Source: Muribaculaceae bacterium (GTDB lineage: Bacteria > Bacteroidota > Bacteroidia > Bacteroidales > Muribaculaceae). Taken from it: a DNA stretch of 5,484 nucleotides. Made by a program: the position numbers and the translations under genes. A model generated the notes under the pieces. It saw only the letters and a list, made by a program, of their open reading frames with translations, was not told where the DNA came from and searched no databases. The stretch is taken from assembly GCA_017962285.1 (NCBI GenBank), contig JAGCVR010000188.1:1-5484 (forward strand). The letters are read 5' to 3'. The first letter of the stretch is position 1. Every line of letters begins with the position of its first letter. Shown one piece after another: positions 1-5,484 of the stretch.

Positions 1-757
1 GAACATGGCGCAGGTGGGGCTTTCGATGGGTTCGGGCACTGCCGTGGCAAAAGAAGCCAGCGACATCACAATTCTCGACGATTCGTTCGCAAGCATAGCC
101 CGTGCGGTGATGTGGGGCAGGTCGCTCTACAAGAACATTCAGCGTTTCATAGCATTCCAACTCACTGTGAATGTGGCGGCTTGCATAATTGTGGGTTTCT
201 GCTCATTTTTCAGCGAGCAACCGCCGCTTACCGTAACACAGATGCTTTGGGTGAACCTTATCATGGATACACTCGCGGCGCTGGCACTTGCATCGCTTCC
301 GCCACAGGAGCGGGTAATGAAGGAACGTCCACGCCGACAGAGCGAAGCCATCATCACCCCCGCCATGAAACGGTTCATATGGCTGTTCGGTGTTCCAATA
401 GCGTTAGTGATGACGGTACTTTTCGTATGGTTCAGTTTCAGTCATGGCAACCTGAGTCGGCACGAAGTAAGCATATTCTTTTCCACTTTTGTGTTTTTTC
501 AGTTCTGGAACATGCTTGCCGCAAGGCTGTTCAGCCATGGCCCCAAGCCGTGGAAAGACATCAGGCGGAGTAAAGTCTTCTACAGCGTGTGGTTGGCAAT
601 CGGAGCATGCCAGATTCTGATTGTGACTTACGGTGGCGAGATGTTTGCCGTGGAACCGCTTAATTTCATCACATGGGTCATGGTAATTGCCGGCACGCTC
701 ATTGCATCCTCGCTTTTCACATTTATCCTGACATTGCCGCGCAAAAAGAAAGAATAG
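1..757 (+). CDS. Calcium-translocating P-type ATPase, PMCA type (C-terminal part, 5' truncated by window)
   Basis: This is the C-terminal part of a cation-pumping P-type ATPase that probably exports Ca2+ across the inner membrane. The reading frame is open to the left edge (first whole codon at 2-4), so the ATG at 5 is internal. Residues below are counted from that Met. The sequence opens just after where the hinge motif GDGxNDAPAL would lie, and continues with the typical end of the P domain (GSGTAVAKEASDITILDD, 9-26). Six hydrophobic segments follow, matching M5-M10 at about 47-69, 76-98, 123-146, 155-175, 191-214 and 219-243. M6 contains WVNLIMDTLAALAL, with Asn84 and Asp88 at the family's calcium-ligand positions. 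The M5 FQLTVN stretch, the QILIVTYGG stretch in M9 and the M6 signature all point to PMCA (type IIB) rather than SERCA. The protein ends in a basic RKKKE tail. The N-terminal domains and phosphorylated Asp are outside the window. The family is certain; ion specificity is inferred from M5/M6. Confidence 0.93.
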   Translation, partial: NMAQVGLSMGSGTAVAKEASDITILDDSFASIARAVMWGRSLYKNIQRFIAFQLTVNVAACIIVGFCSFFSEQPPLTVTQMLWVNLIMDTLAALALASLPPQERVMKERPRRQSEAIITPAMKRFIWLFGVPIALVMTVLFVWFSFSHGNLSRHEVSIFFSTFVFFQFWNMLAARLFSHGPKPWKDIRRSKVFYSVWLAIGACQILIVTYGGEMFAVEPLNFITWVMVIAGTLIASSLFTFILTLPRKKKE

Positions 758-788
758 GCGGCTCCATCGCAGAGTGGCCTATTCCTTT

Positions 789-825
789 TGGAATTTATAA
801 AGGGGATATTAAATTCCAGCTTTTT
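789..825 (+). terminator. Intrinsic terminator of the calcium ATPase gene
   Basis: A perfect 9-bp inverted repeat has TGGAATTTA at 789-797 and TAAATTCCA at 810-818. Its 12-nt loop is 798-809, and GC followed by a five-T run (821-825) comes after the stem. It lies about 30 bases after the ATPase stop codon. The stem holds only two G-C pairs, so strength is uncertain, but position, orientation and T-run fit Rho-independent termination of the rightward transcript. An overlapping smaller hairpin (ATTCC 781-785, GGAAT 790-794, TTTT loop) competes with it and has no T-run. Confidence 0.5.
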
Positions 826-875
826 CTTATTGCTACAAATTTAGACCAAATTCCGCATATTTGCAAATTTTGGGC

Positions 876-894
876 AAAAAATCTTAAGTTTTTT
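876..894 (-). terminator. Candidate A/T-only terminator hairpin downstream of glpC
   Basis: Six A (876-881) and six T (889-894) flank the self-complementary CTTAAG (883-888). On the minus strand this gives an A6/T6 stem ending in a T-run, about 80 bases after the glpC stop codon. By symmetry it could also act on the rightward strand as a back-up terminator. The stem has almost no G-C pairs, so this is a weak call made mainly on position. Confidence 0.25.
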
Positions 895-909
895 ATTTGA
901 ACGTTAGGC

Positions 910-972
910 GATTACAAGCCTCATAGGACTTATAAGTCAAATAGGTCCTATAGGGCAAATAGGGCTGATAGG
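910..972. repeat. Degenerate 9-bp tandem repeat, seven units, consensus NCNNATARG
   Basis: Seven consecutive 9-bp units start at 910, 919, 928, 937, 946, 955 and 964. In register, column 5 is A in 7/7, column 6 is T in 6/7, column 7 is A in 7/7, column 8 is G in 5/7 (otherwise A), column 9 is G in 7/7 and column 2 is C in 6/7; columns 1, 3 and 4 vary. A decayed unit may precede it (900-908), and the array runs into the glpC stop codon at 975-977. Within it are a perfect 12-bp palindrome (GACTTATAAGTC, 927-938) and a 7-bp inverted repeat (ATAGGAC 923-929, GTCCTAT 945-951, 15-nt loop) that could fold in RNA from either strand. Function is unknown. Confidence 0.75.
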
Positions 973-974
973 TA

Positions 975-2207
975 TCAGGAGAATGCCATGTCAAGAATCT
1001 CTATCGGGTGCAGAACCTTCATGCCGGTTGACATGGCAATCTGCGAATGACACATTTCGCAGTCGGTGACGACGGCATCCACATTAGCTTCCTTGATGGC
1101 ATTAAACAGTGGCTGACCTATCTTCTGACTTCTTTCAAAATTCTCGGTTTTGAAACCATACGTACCCGCCATGCCGCAACACAGCGAATCGAGCATGACG
1201 AGTTCCACTCCGGGAATCTGTCGCAGCAGATTGGCCGAATAGAACGCCCACCCCAGTTTTTCCATGTGGCACGCCGTGTGGTAGGCAATACGAATCTTGA
1301 AGTCAGGTCTTACCGGTGGCAACTCAAGTTCTTCATCTTCGAGTTTCTTGAAAATGAACCGTGTGGCAAGTGAGACTTTGTCGCGAATGTCGGCATTGTC
1401 AAGGCCGAGAACAAATTTATACTCATCGCGGATGGTGAACGTGCAGGTGGAGCTTGTCGTTATCACTTCCAGACCCTTGTTCGCAATCTGGCGCAGAGAG
1501 TTCATATTCCTGAACGCGAGCTGCAGTGCGCGCTGAGGCATACCGTTGGCCATAAACGGATTGCCGCAGCATTTTTCATCGTCGATAAGTTCCACCCCGT
1601 AGCCCAGCTTGTTCATCACTCGCACCAGGGCCATACCGGGAGCCGGGTCGTTGTAATTGACATGACAGCCATGGAAATAGACCACCTTTTTCTCGAATCC
1701 ACCTTGCTGCGGCAAGGCATTTTTCTCAAACCATTTCACAAAAGTCTGCCGTGCGTAAGTGGGGAAATCATAATGCTTGTGAATGCCAAGCATCTGATGC
1801 CCGAATTCTTTCGATGACTTGAGCGATATTGCTGTGTTTATAGCCGGAGAAAGGCGTGTTGCCCACCGCCCCACCAGATCTGTACTTGCAAGCAGCCGCG
1901 CCCTGATGCCGGGTTTATGCGGACTGTGCTGCAGCCGGGCGCGCTGAATAATGTCGCCTATTCTCACATCATGAGGACACGCCACCTCGCAACGCTTGCA
2001 GTTCAGACACAACTTCAGCGATTCATCATAGAAATCAGGGTTCTTCAGCCTGTACCTCTCGCCATCCGGCCCCGCCTGTTTGGGTCCCGGGAAAAGAGGA
2101 TCAACTGCCGACACAGGGCAATAGACGGTGCAGATTGAGCACTTGAGGCATTGCTCAAAGTTGCCGTCGTTGTTCGAGATGAAGAAGTTATGGGTTTTAT
2201 TAGCCAT
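975..2207 (-). CDS. glpC: Anaerobic glycerol-3-phosphate dehydrogenase subunit C (iron-sulfur, membrane-associated electron transfer)
   Basis: GlpC is the iron-sulfur subunit that links the GlpAB flavoprotein dimer to the membrane quinone pool. The 410-residue protein is close to the roughly 396 residues of the E. coli protein. Two ferredoxin-type [4Fe-4S] motifs lie near the N-terminus: Cys20, 23, 26 and 30 (CLKCSICTVYCP), then Cys67, 70, 73 and 77 (CLNCKRCEVACP). Between them is the GlpC-typical GPKQAGPDGERYRLK stretch (41-55). Two cysteine-rich CCG domains of the heterodisulfide-reductase HdrB type follow: Cys181 with CCG 213-215 and Cys255 in SSTCTF, then Cys313 with CCG 343-345 and Cys383/Cys386 in DCEMC. 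No transmembrane helix is evident, so membrane attachment would be peripheral. It is the last gene of the operon. Its ATG comes 9 nt after the glpB stop with no Shine-Dalgarno sequence, as usual in Bacteroidetes. The stop is TGA at the edge of the 9-bp repeat array. Reduction of menaquinone is inferred from the family. Confidence 0.96.
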   Translation of the reverse strand: MANKTHNFFISNNDGNFEQCLKCSICTVYCPVSAVDPLFPGPKQAGPDGERYRLKNPDFYDESLKLCLNCKRCEVACPHDVRIGDIIQRARLQHSPHKPGIRARLLASTDLVGRWATRLSPAINTAISLKSSKEFGHQMLGIHKHYDFPTYARQTFVKWFEKNALPQQGGFEKKVVYFHGCHVNYNDPAPGMALVRVMNKLGYGVELIDDEKCCGNPFMANGMPQRALQLAFRNMNSLRQIANKGLEVITTSSTCTFTIRDEYKFVLGLDNADIRDKVSLATRFIFKKLEDEELELPPVRPDFKIRIAYHTACHMEKLGWAFYSANLLRQIPGVELVMLDSLCCGMAGTYGFKTENFERSQKIGQPLFNAIKEANVDAVVTDCEMCHSQIAMSTGMKVLHPIEILDMAFS

Positions 2208-2216
2208 GATAATAGA

Positions 2217-3476
2217 TTAACGATTTTTTTCTGTTTGGATTATTTCGGTGGCGGCATGGAGTGCCGTGAGCATATCCACGCCTGAGGAATCGGCAAGTTT
2301 AATGGGATTGTGTCCGCTCAGGACAGCCCCCACAGCCCACAGATTGGTTATGGTCTTGCCGTCGATGGAAGGATGGAGTCCGAGTGCGGTCTTCACTCCG
2401 AATTCCATATAGGGTTGTGACTCGTTGAGATTTTCAGCGGTCCACAATTCCCTATCCAACGGGGCGTCCACATCAAGATTCATTATGGGTTCAATCACGC
2501 CACTCTGCGTCGCAATGAGCCCGTTGCCCATAAACGAGCCGGTGGCGAGGATATAATTGTTGGCTTTCAGTTTCTGGTCGGGAAGGTTCGCCGCTGCTAC
2601 ACTCAGTATCTTTCCCGAGGAAATGTTTGCCTCACGCACCGTGCTGCCGAGCATATATGTGCCACCCAGCGAGAGGAAATACTTCCTGAGACGCGACTGC
2701 AACCTCACACCGGTAACAGCCGGCGGCAGGGTTGCGATGCAGAAGAGAGGACGGGTCACCATTCGGCGCAGATACTGAACAATACTGTTGTCGGTGATAC
2801 CCATCACCGCCGGAATGAGAATGGCCTGTTCACGGTTCACGCTTCGGTTTATCTCCACCGACAGCTGGTCCACGGCACTCTGTTCCGAGAGGACACGGGC
2901 TATGTTGGTGGCGCGCATCTCGGTCTGGCTCCGCCTCAGATTCTCGAGCATAGGCGTCTTCACTTCCACCACCCTGCACTTCACGCCACACTTCTCAAAA
3001 GCGCTTTTCAAGAATGGAGTGGGCATGTCGATATATCCTGCAATGTTCGCGATAAGAACACTTTGGAACGGGAACTGACGCGCCATATTGGCTGTGATAT
3101 AGTCGCCAAGAGTGAGCCACGCGGGCTTAAGCACCCCTATCGGCGACAACCTGATATGATTCATGGTTTCATAACCCACCACTTCAATTCCGGCATTGGC
3201 AAACAGTTTTTTTGCCATCTGCGCATAGGAAGCGAGATTCTCGACCCCTATCTTCTGATAGGGATGCGATGCAGGCAGCGACCGGCACTCATCCAACGGG
3301 CAGTCCACCTGTTCCCCTTTGGCATTGTAGCCCAGGAGTTCCATCGAGCCCGACGTGAAGTGGAGCCGGCTTTGTCCGGCAGCAAGAACAGCCACACGCT
3401 GCCCTTGTTCCGCCAGTGTGATGCCTGCCGTGAGACCGCTGAGACCGCCTCCTATTATGATGGTACTGAACTTCAT
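2217..3476 (-). CDS. glpB: Anaerobic glycerol-3-phosphate dehydrogenase subunit B (flavoprotein)
   Basis: GlpB forms the catalytic dimer with GlpA in the anaerobic G3P dehydrogenase and is thought to carry a flavin that relays electrons toward GlpC. The protein is 419 residues, matching the E. coli GlpB length. It opens with a Rossmann-type dinucleotide-binding fold (TIIIGGGLSG, residues 5-14, GxGxxG). GQSRLHFTSGSMELL (34-48), typical of the GlpB N-terminal region, follows. Further family landmarks are LPPAVTGVRLQ (250-260), ILATGSF (309-315), LWAVGAVLSGHNPI (379-392) and the C-terminal SGVDMLTALHAA (398-409). The segment just before that last motif reads ADSSGV, where I recall a Gly-rich GCGGGV in E. 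coli; this may be a lineage variant. The start ATG overlaps the glpA TGA in an ATGA arrangement (3473-3476), indicating translational coupling and stoichiometric expression. The stop TAA is followed after 9 nt, in the same frame, by the glpC ATG. Confidence 0.95.
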   Translation of the reverse strand: MKFSTIIIGGGLSGLTAGITLAEQGQRVAVLAAGQSRLHFTSGSMELLGYNAKGEQVDCPLDECRSLPASHPYQKIGVENLASYAQMAKKLFANAGIEVVGYETMNHIRLSPIGVLKPAWLTLGDYITANMARQFPFQSVLIANIAGYIDMPTPFLKSAFEKCGVKCRVVEVKTPMLENLRRSQTEMRATNIARVLSEQSAVDQLSVEINRSVNREQAILIPAVMGITDNSIVQYLRRMVTRPLFCIATLPPAVTGVRLQSRLRKYFLSLGGTYMLGSTVREANISSGKILSVAAANLPDQKLKANNYILATGSFMGNGLIATQSGVIEPIMNLDVDAPLDRELWTAENLNESQPYMEFGVKTALGLHPSIDGKTITNLWAVGAVLSGHNPIKLADSSGVDMLTALHAATEIIQTEKNR

Positions 3477-5110
3477 TGCTTATCGCTGTCGGTTGGTGAT
3501 GAATAATTTATACGGTCGATTCCGCAGAGCGACTGGTAGGTCATCGCCGAGAGCTGCGCTTCGCTCAGGGCTGAGCCCCATGCAATTGGCCGGATGCCTT
3601 TCCACCGTTCGTTAAGGAACATCTTAAGGTCGGAAACATGACGTTCCACGTCGCCATCAGCCTGAGAGAAAAGCGAAGCGGCGCGGCACGCGCACATTTT
3701 CCCCTGACAAGTGCCCATTCCAAGCCGTGTGCGCCGGCGGAGCTTTTCCATGGAATCCGCCTTGAGTTCCTTGATGGCGTAATTCACCTCGCCATGGCTC
3801 ACGTGCTCGCACTCGCAGACGAGAGCCCGCTGCTCGGGCTTGTCCTCGCTTATCATTTCCACCCTTGTGCCATGACGGCCAAGTGCGGCACGATGAGCGA
3901 AACTCATGGTGTTTTCCACTTCTTCGTCATCGTCAGGCTCAGCCACAGGCTCCGAGCCGGGAAGCGGCCGGGTTGCAGTGGCGCACACCGCCGTAACGCC
4001 GAGCTTGCGGCAAACCAGGTCTGTTGCTTTCTGCGCCATCAGGCGATAGGTCATTATTTTTCCTCCCGTGATGGTGATGAAGCCGTCGAGCCCGTCTCGC
4101 TCCTTGTGGTCGAAAAGGACAATTCCGCGGCTTATGTTCCGCCCCGAATCATCTTCGCCCAACGCCACAAGCGGGCGCACACCGGCATAGGCACGCAGGA
4201 TACGAGTGCGCTCAAGGCTTGGCACAAGCTTCACTCCTTCTTGCAGAAGCAAGTCCACTTCCTGGGCAGTTACACACGTGTTGTCTATTTCTTCTATGGG
4301 AACGCGGTTGCTGGTTGTGCCAAGCACGCACACGATGTCGTCGGGGACGAGGATATCGCCATTCGACGGCTTACGGCATCGGTTGATTACCATGTGATTC
4401 ACGCGGTGCCCGAATATAAGCAACGCGCCACGGGCAGGAAACATGTTAATTGTAACTCCGGCAAGCGACGCAATCTGCTGACACCAAGCTCCTGCGGCAT
4501 TTACCACAACGGGCGCCAGAAACGTGAATTTTCCATCCTTTGATTCTGCCTCTACTCCAGCCACGGTTCCAGACTCAACGAGGATGCCGGTAACGCGATG
4601 GTTGGTGAGAACCGTGGCGCCGTGCATCTGAGCATCGAGAACATTTGCGATAGTTAGCCTGAACGGGTCGATTGCCGCATCGGGAACCCTGACGGCTCCT
4701 ATCAGTTTGGGGTTAACTGACGATTCTATGGCAAGCGCCTCGTCGGGAGCCAGTTCCTCGGCACTGATGCCAGCCTTGAGACAAGCCTTGATGAATCGCC
4801 TCTGATAGTCGAGGTCATCATCGGGAAGCGAGACGAAGAGGCCGTCGGTTTCTTCCACACAATGGCGGGCAATGCGCCGCAGAATCCGGTTCTCGCGAAT
4901 ACACTCCTTCGCATTTTCGGGGTCGCTCATCACATAGCGCGCGCCGCTGTGCATCAGCCCGTGGTTTCGGCCTGTGGCTCCATGAGTGATATCAAAAGCC
5001 TCGAGCAGAACCACACGCAACCCGCGCATGGCACAATCACGCGCCACGCCTGCGCCGGTGATTCCGCCACCGATTACAACAACGTCGTAGTTTTGAATCT
5101 TTTTACCCAT
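3473..5110 (-). CDS. glpA: Anaerobic glycerol-3-phosphate dehydrogenase subunit A (catalytic, FAD and [2Fe-2S])
   Basis: GlpA oxidises sn-glycerol-3-phosphate to dihydroxyacetone phosphate, feeding glycerol or lipid-derived G3P into glycolysis under anaerobic conditions. The protein is 545 residues, against about 542 in E. coli. The FAD-binding GxGxxG is VIGGGITGAG (12-21), followed by the GlpA/GlpD signature GATGRNHGLMHSGARYV (44-60). The DAO-type oxidoreductase domain runs to about 365 and includes VVNAAGAW (202-209), RILRAYAGVRPL (303-314) and DGFITITGGKIMTYRLM (342-358). A C-terminal BFD-like [2Fe-2S] domain supplies Cys432, 434, 468 and 473 (CEC, then GTCQGKMC). That domain separates GlpA from aerobic GlpD. 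NERWKGIRPIAWG near 500-512 is also a GlpA feature. The chosen ATG leaves the usual short lead before the FAD fold; no Shine-Dalgarno sequence is visible. It is the first gene of glpABC and overlaps glpB by 4 bp. A long rightward open frame lies antisense inside it but looks like a shadow. Confidence 0.97.
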   Translation of the reverse strand: MGKKIQNYDVVVIGGGITGAGVARDCAMRGLRVVLLEAFDITHGATGRNHGLMHSGARYVMSDPENAKECIRENRILRRIARHCVEETDGLFVSLPDDDLDYQRRFIKACLKAGISAEELAPDEALAIESSVNPKLIGAVRVPDAAIDPFRLTIANVLDAQMHGATVLTNHRVTGILVESGTVAGVEAESKDGKFTFLAPVVVNAAGAWCQQIASLAGVTINMFPARGALLIFGHRVNHMVINRCRKPSNGDILVPDDIVCVLGTTSNRVPIEEIDNTCVTAQEVDLLLQEGVKLVPSLERTRILRAYAGVRPLVALGEDDSGRNISRGIVLFDHKERDGLDGFITITGGKIMTYRLMAQKATDLVCRKLGVTAVCATATRPLPGSEPVAEPDDDEEVENTMSFAHRAALGRHGTRVEMISEDKPEQRALVCECEHVSHGEVNYAIKELKADSMEKLRRRTRLGMGTCQGKMCACRAASLFSQADGDVERHVSDLKMFLNERWKGIRPIAWGSALSEAQLSAMTYQSLCGIDRINYSSPTDSDKQ

Positions 5111-5132
5111 ACCAGCCGGAACTGTGTGAGTA

Positions 5133-5164
5133 CAAATTTACGAAAGATTTAAGAAATTTACTAA
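5133..5164 (-). promoter_or_regulatory. Candidate Bacteroidetes-type promoter of the glpABC operon
   Basis: Read on the minus strand, TAAATTTG (5140 to 5133) matches the Bacteroidetes -7 box TAnnTTTG exactly. TTAG (5164 to 5161), three of four bases of the TTTG -33 box, lies 20 bp upstream, inside the usual 19-21 bp spacing. Transcription would start near 5125-5128, giving a leader of only about 15-18 nt before the glpA ATG at 5110. The imperfect -33 box and AT-rich background keep confidence moderate. A second minus-strand -7 match lies at 5249-5242. Confidence 0.5.
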
Positions 5165-5231
5165 TTTTGGCGTATCAACTTCACCGCAAGCAATCAAATG
5201 CGCATAGTTTTAACAATAATATCTCACTTTT

Positions 5232-5262
5232 TTTGACTAAACAAAAATAATGTGTATTTTTG
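5232..5262 (+). promoter_or_regulatory. Bacteroidetes-type promoter of the rightward gene at 5303
   Basis: TTTG at 5232-5235 and TATTTTTG at 5255-5262 are separated by exactly 19 bp, a full match to the Bacteroidetes consensus TTTG-N19-TAnnTTTG. Transcription would start near 5268, leaving a leader of about 35 nt that is A/T-rich, as is usual for translation initiation in this phylum. The ATG at 5303 lies directly downstream, which supports that gene as real. Confidence 0.7.
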
Positions 5263-5263
5263 T
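5241..5263. repeat. Perfect inverted repeat made of two facing -7 boxes
   Basis: ACAAAAATA (5241-5249) and TATTTTTGT (5255-5263) are exact reverse complements around the 5-bp centre ATGTG. Each arm contains a full TAnnTTTG -7 match, one on each strand. The right arm is the -7 box of the rightward promoter. The left arm could be a second, upstream -7 box for glpA, with only a weak -33 candidate (CTTG, 5271 to 5268, 18-bp spacing). The symmetry would also suit a dimeric regulator. Confidence 0.5.
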
Positions 5264-5302
5264 AAATCAAGATTTTAATCCCCAAAATAAAAATTTCACA
5301 TC

Positions 5303-5484
5303 ATGCGCAACGATAATTATTTCTCACGGGTAATCTCCAATCAGGTGAGGTTCGGCTACGGCTACCGGACCATTGAAAAAGGAAGGCAATATTTCGCCTG
5401 GCACGGATACCCCGACCGAAACGACGACTACATCACCAACGTGGAGATAAGCGAGGAGGAGTTCAAGCAGATTGAACGGGAATA
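5303..5484 (+). CDS. Unrecognised small or partial protein, 3' end open at window edge
   Basis: An open frame starts at ATG 5303-5305 and continues for 60 codons to the window end, where the last two bases are TA. It may therefore stop right there (TAA/TAG) or continue through a Tyr codon. It begins MRNDNYFSRVISNQVRFGYG and ends EEEFKQIERE. It is rich in Tyr, Arg, Asn, Asp and Glu, with no signal peptide, no membrane segment and no cysteine. The N-terminal half is aromatic and basic (several Tyr, Phe and Arg, including WHGYPDRNDDY near 35-45), and the end looks like an acidic helix. I do not recognise the family. A full consensus promoter directly upstream, an A-rich leader and coding-like GC content, in contrast to the AT-rich spacer, argue that it is a real gene. 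It is divergent from glpA and shares the intergenic region with it. Confidence 0.65.
   Translation, partial: MRNDNYFSRVISNQVRFGYGYRTIEKGRQYFAWHGYPDRNDDYITNVEISEEEFKQIERE

Noticed and set aside
5..7. ATG at position 5 as the true start of the ATPase
   Set aside because: The frame is open upstream, and the sequence begins inside the conserved P-domain region directly after the expected hinge motif, so most of the protein lies outside the window.
112..573. Open frame of 153 codons in another frame within the ATPase
   Set aside because: It sits inside a certain P-type ATPase coding region, and the translation has no domain-like features.
862..895. Further palindromes in the spacer, such as the one around TTTGCAAA
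   Set aside because: These short A/T palindromes have no loop and no G-C stem and are expected by chance in this composition.
673..900. Small open frame crossing the ATPase stop into the spacer
   Set aside because: Half is an out-of-frame reading of the ATPase end. The rest runs through the terminator hairpin and AT-rich spacer, with no leader of its own.
910..972. CRISPR array
   Set aside because: The period is 9 bp with no conserved repeat/unique spacer alternation, so this is a minisatellite-like array.
3638..4543. Rightward open frame of 301 codons antisense to glpA
   Set aside because: It lies wholly inside the unmistakable glpA gene. Its translation is His/Ala/Arg-rich with no recognisable domain, and no promoter or plausible leader precedes it.

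Overview
The window looks like the chromosome of an anaerobic Bacteroidales bacterium (Bacteroides/Prevotella/Muribaculaceae-like). The clues are A-rich gene leaders without Shine-Dalgarno sequences, two sites matching the Bacteroidetes promoter pattern (TTTG, about 19-21 bp, TAnnTTTG), balanced-GC coding DNA beside very AT-rich intergenic DNA, and gene families common in gut Bacteroidetes. Genus cannot be fixed from the sequence alone.

Layout. Positions 1-757 (+) hold the C-terminal part of a PMCA-type calcium P-type ATPase whose start lies outside the window. A 217-bp convergent intergenic region follows (758-974). It holds an intrinsic terminator for the ATPase, an A/T-only hairpin that may serve the opposite strand, and a degenerate 9-bp tandem repeat that runs up to the stop codon of the next gene. 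Positions 5110 down to 975 (-) hold a compact three-gene operon, glpA-glpB-glpC, for the anaerobic glycerol-3-phosphate dehydrogenase. glpA and glpB overlap by 4 bp, and glpB and glpC are 9 bp apart in the same reading frame. A 192-bp AT-rich divergent region (5111-5302) carries a good promoter for the rightward gene, a plausible promoter for glpA, and a perfect inverted repeat whose arms each read as a -7 box. At 5303 a rightward gene of unknown function begins and is still open at the window end.

How the genes work together. GlpA (FAD and a BFD-like [2Fe-2S] domain) oxidises sn-glycerol-3-phosphate to dihydroxyacetone phosphate. GlpB is the flavoprotein partner. GlpC, with two ferredoxin-type [4Fe-4S] motifs and two CCG domains, is the membrane-associated electron-transfer subunit thought to pass electrons to menaquinone, from where fumarate reductase would be the likely sink in this group. 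No glycerol kinase, facilitator or G3P transporter lies in the window. The ATPase appears functionally unrelated to the operon and simply meets it tail to tail.

Most of the window is ordinary, well-recognised metabolism. I do not see a clear new system. The items most worth a second look are the 9-bp repeat array at the glpC 3' end, the symmetrical -7 palindrome between the divergent genes, and the unrecognised gene at the right edge.
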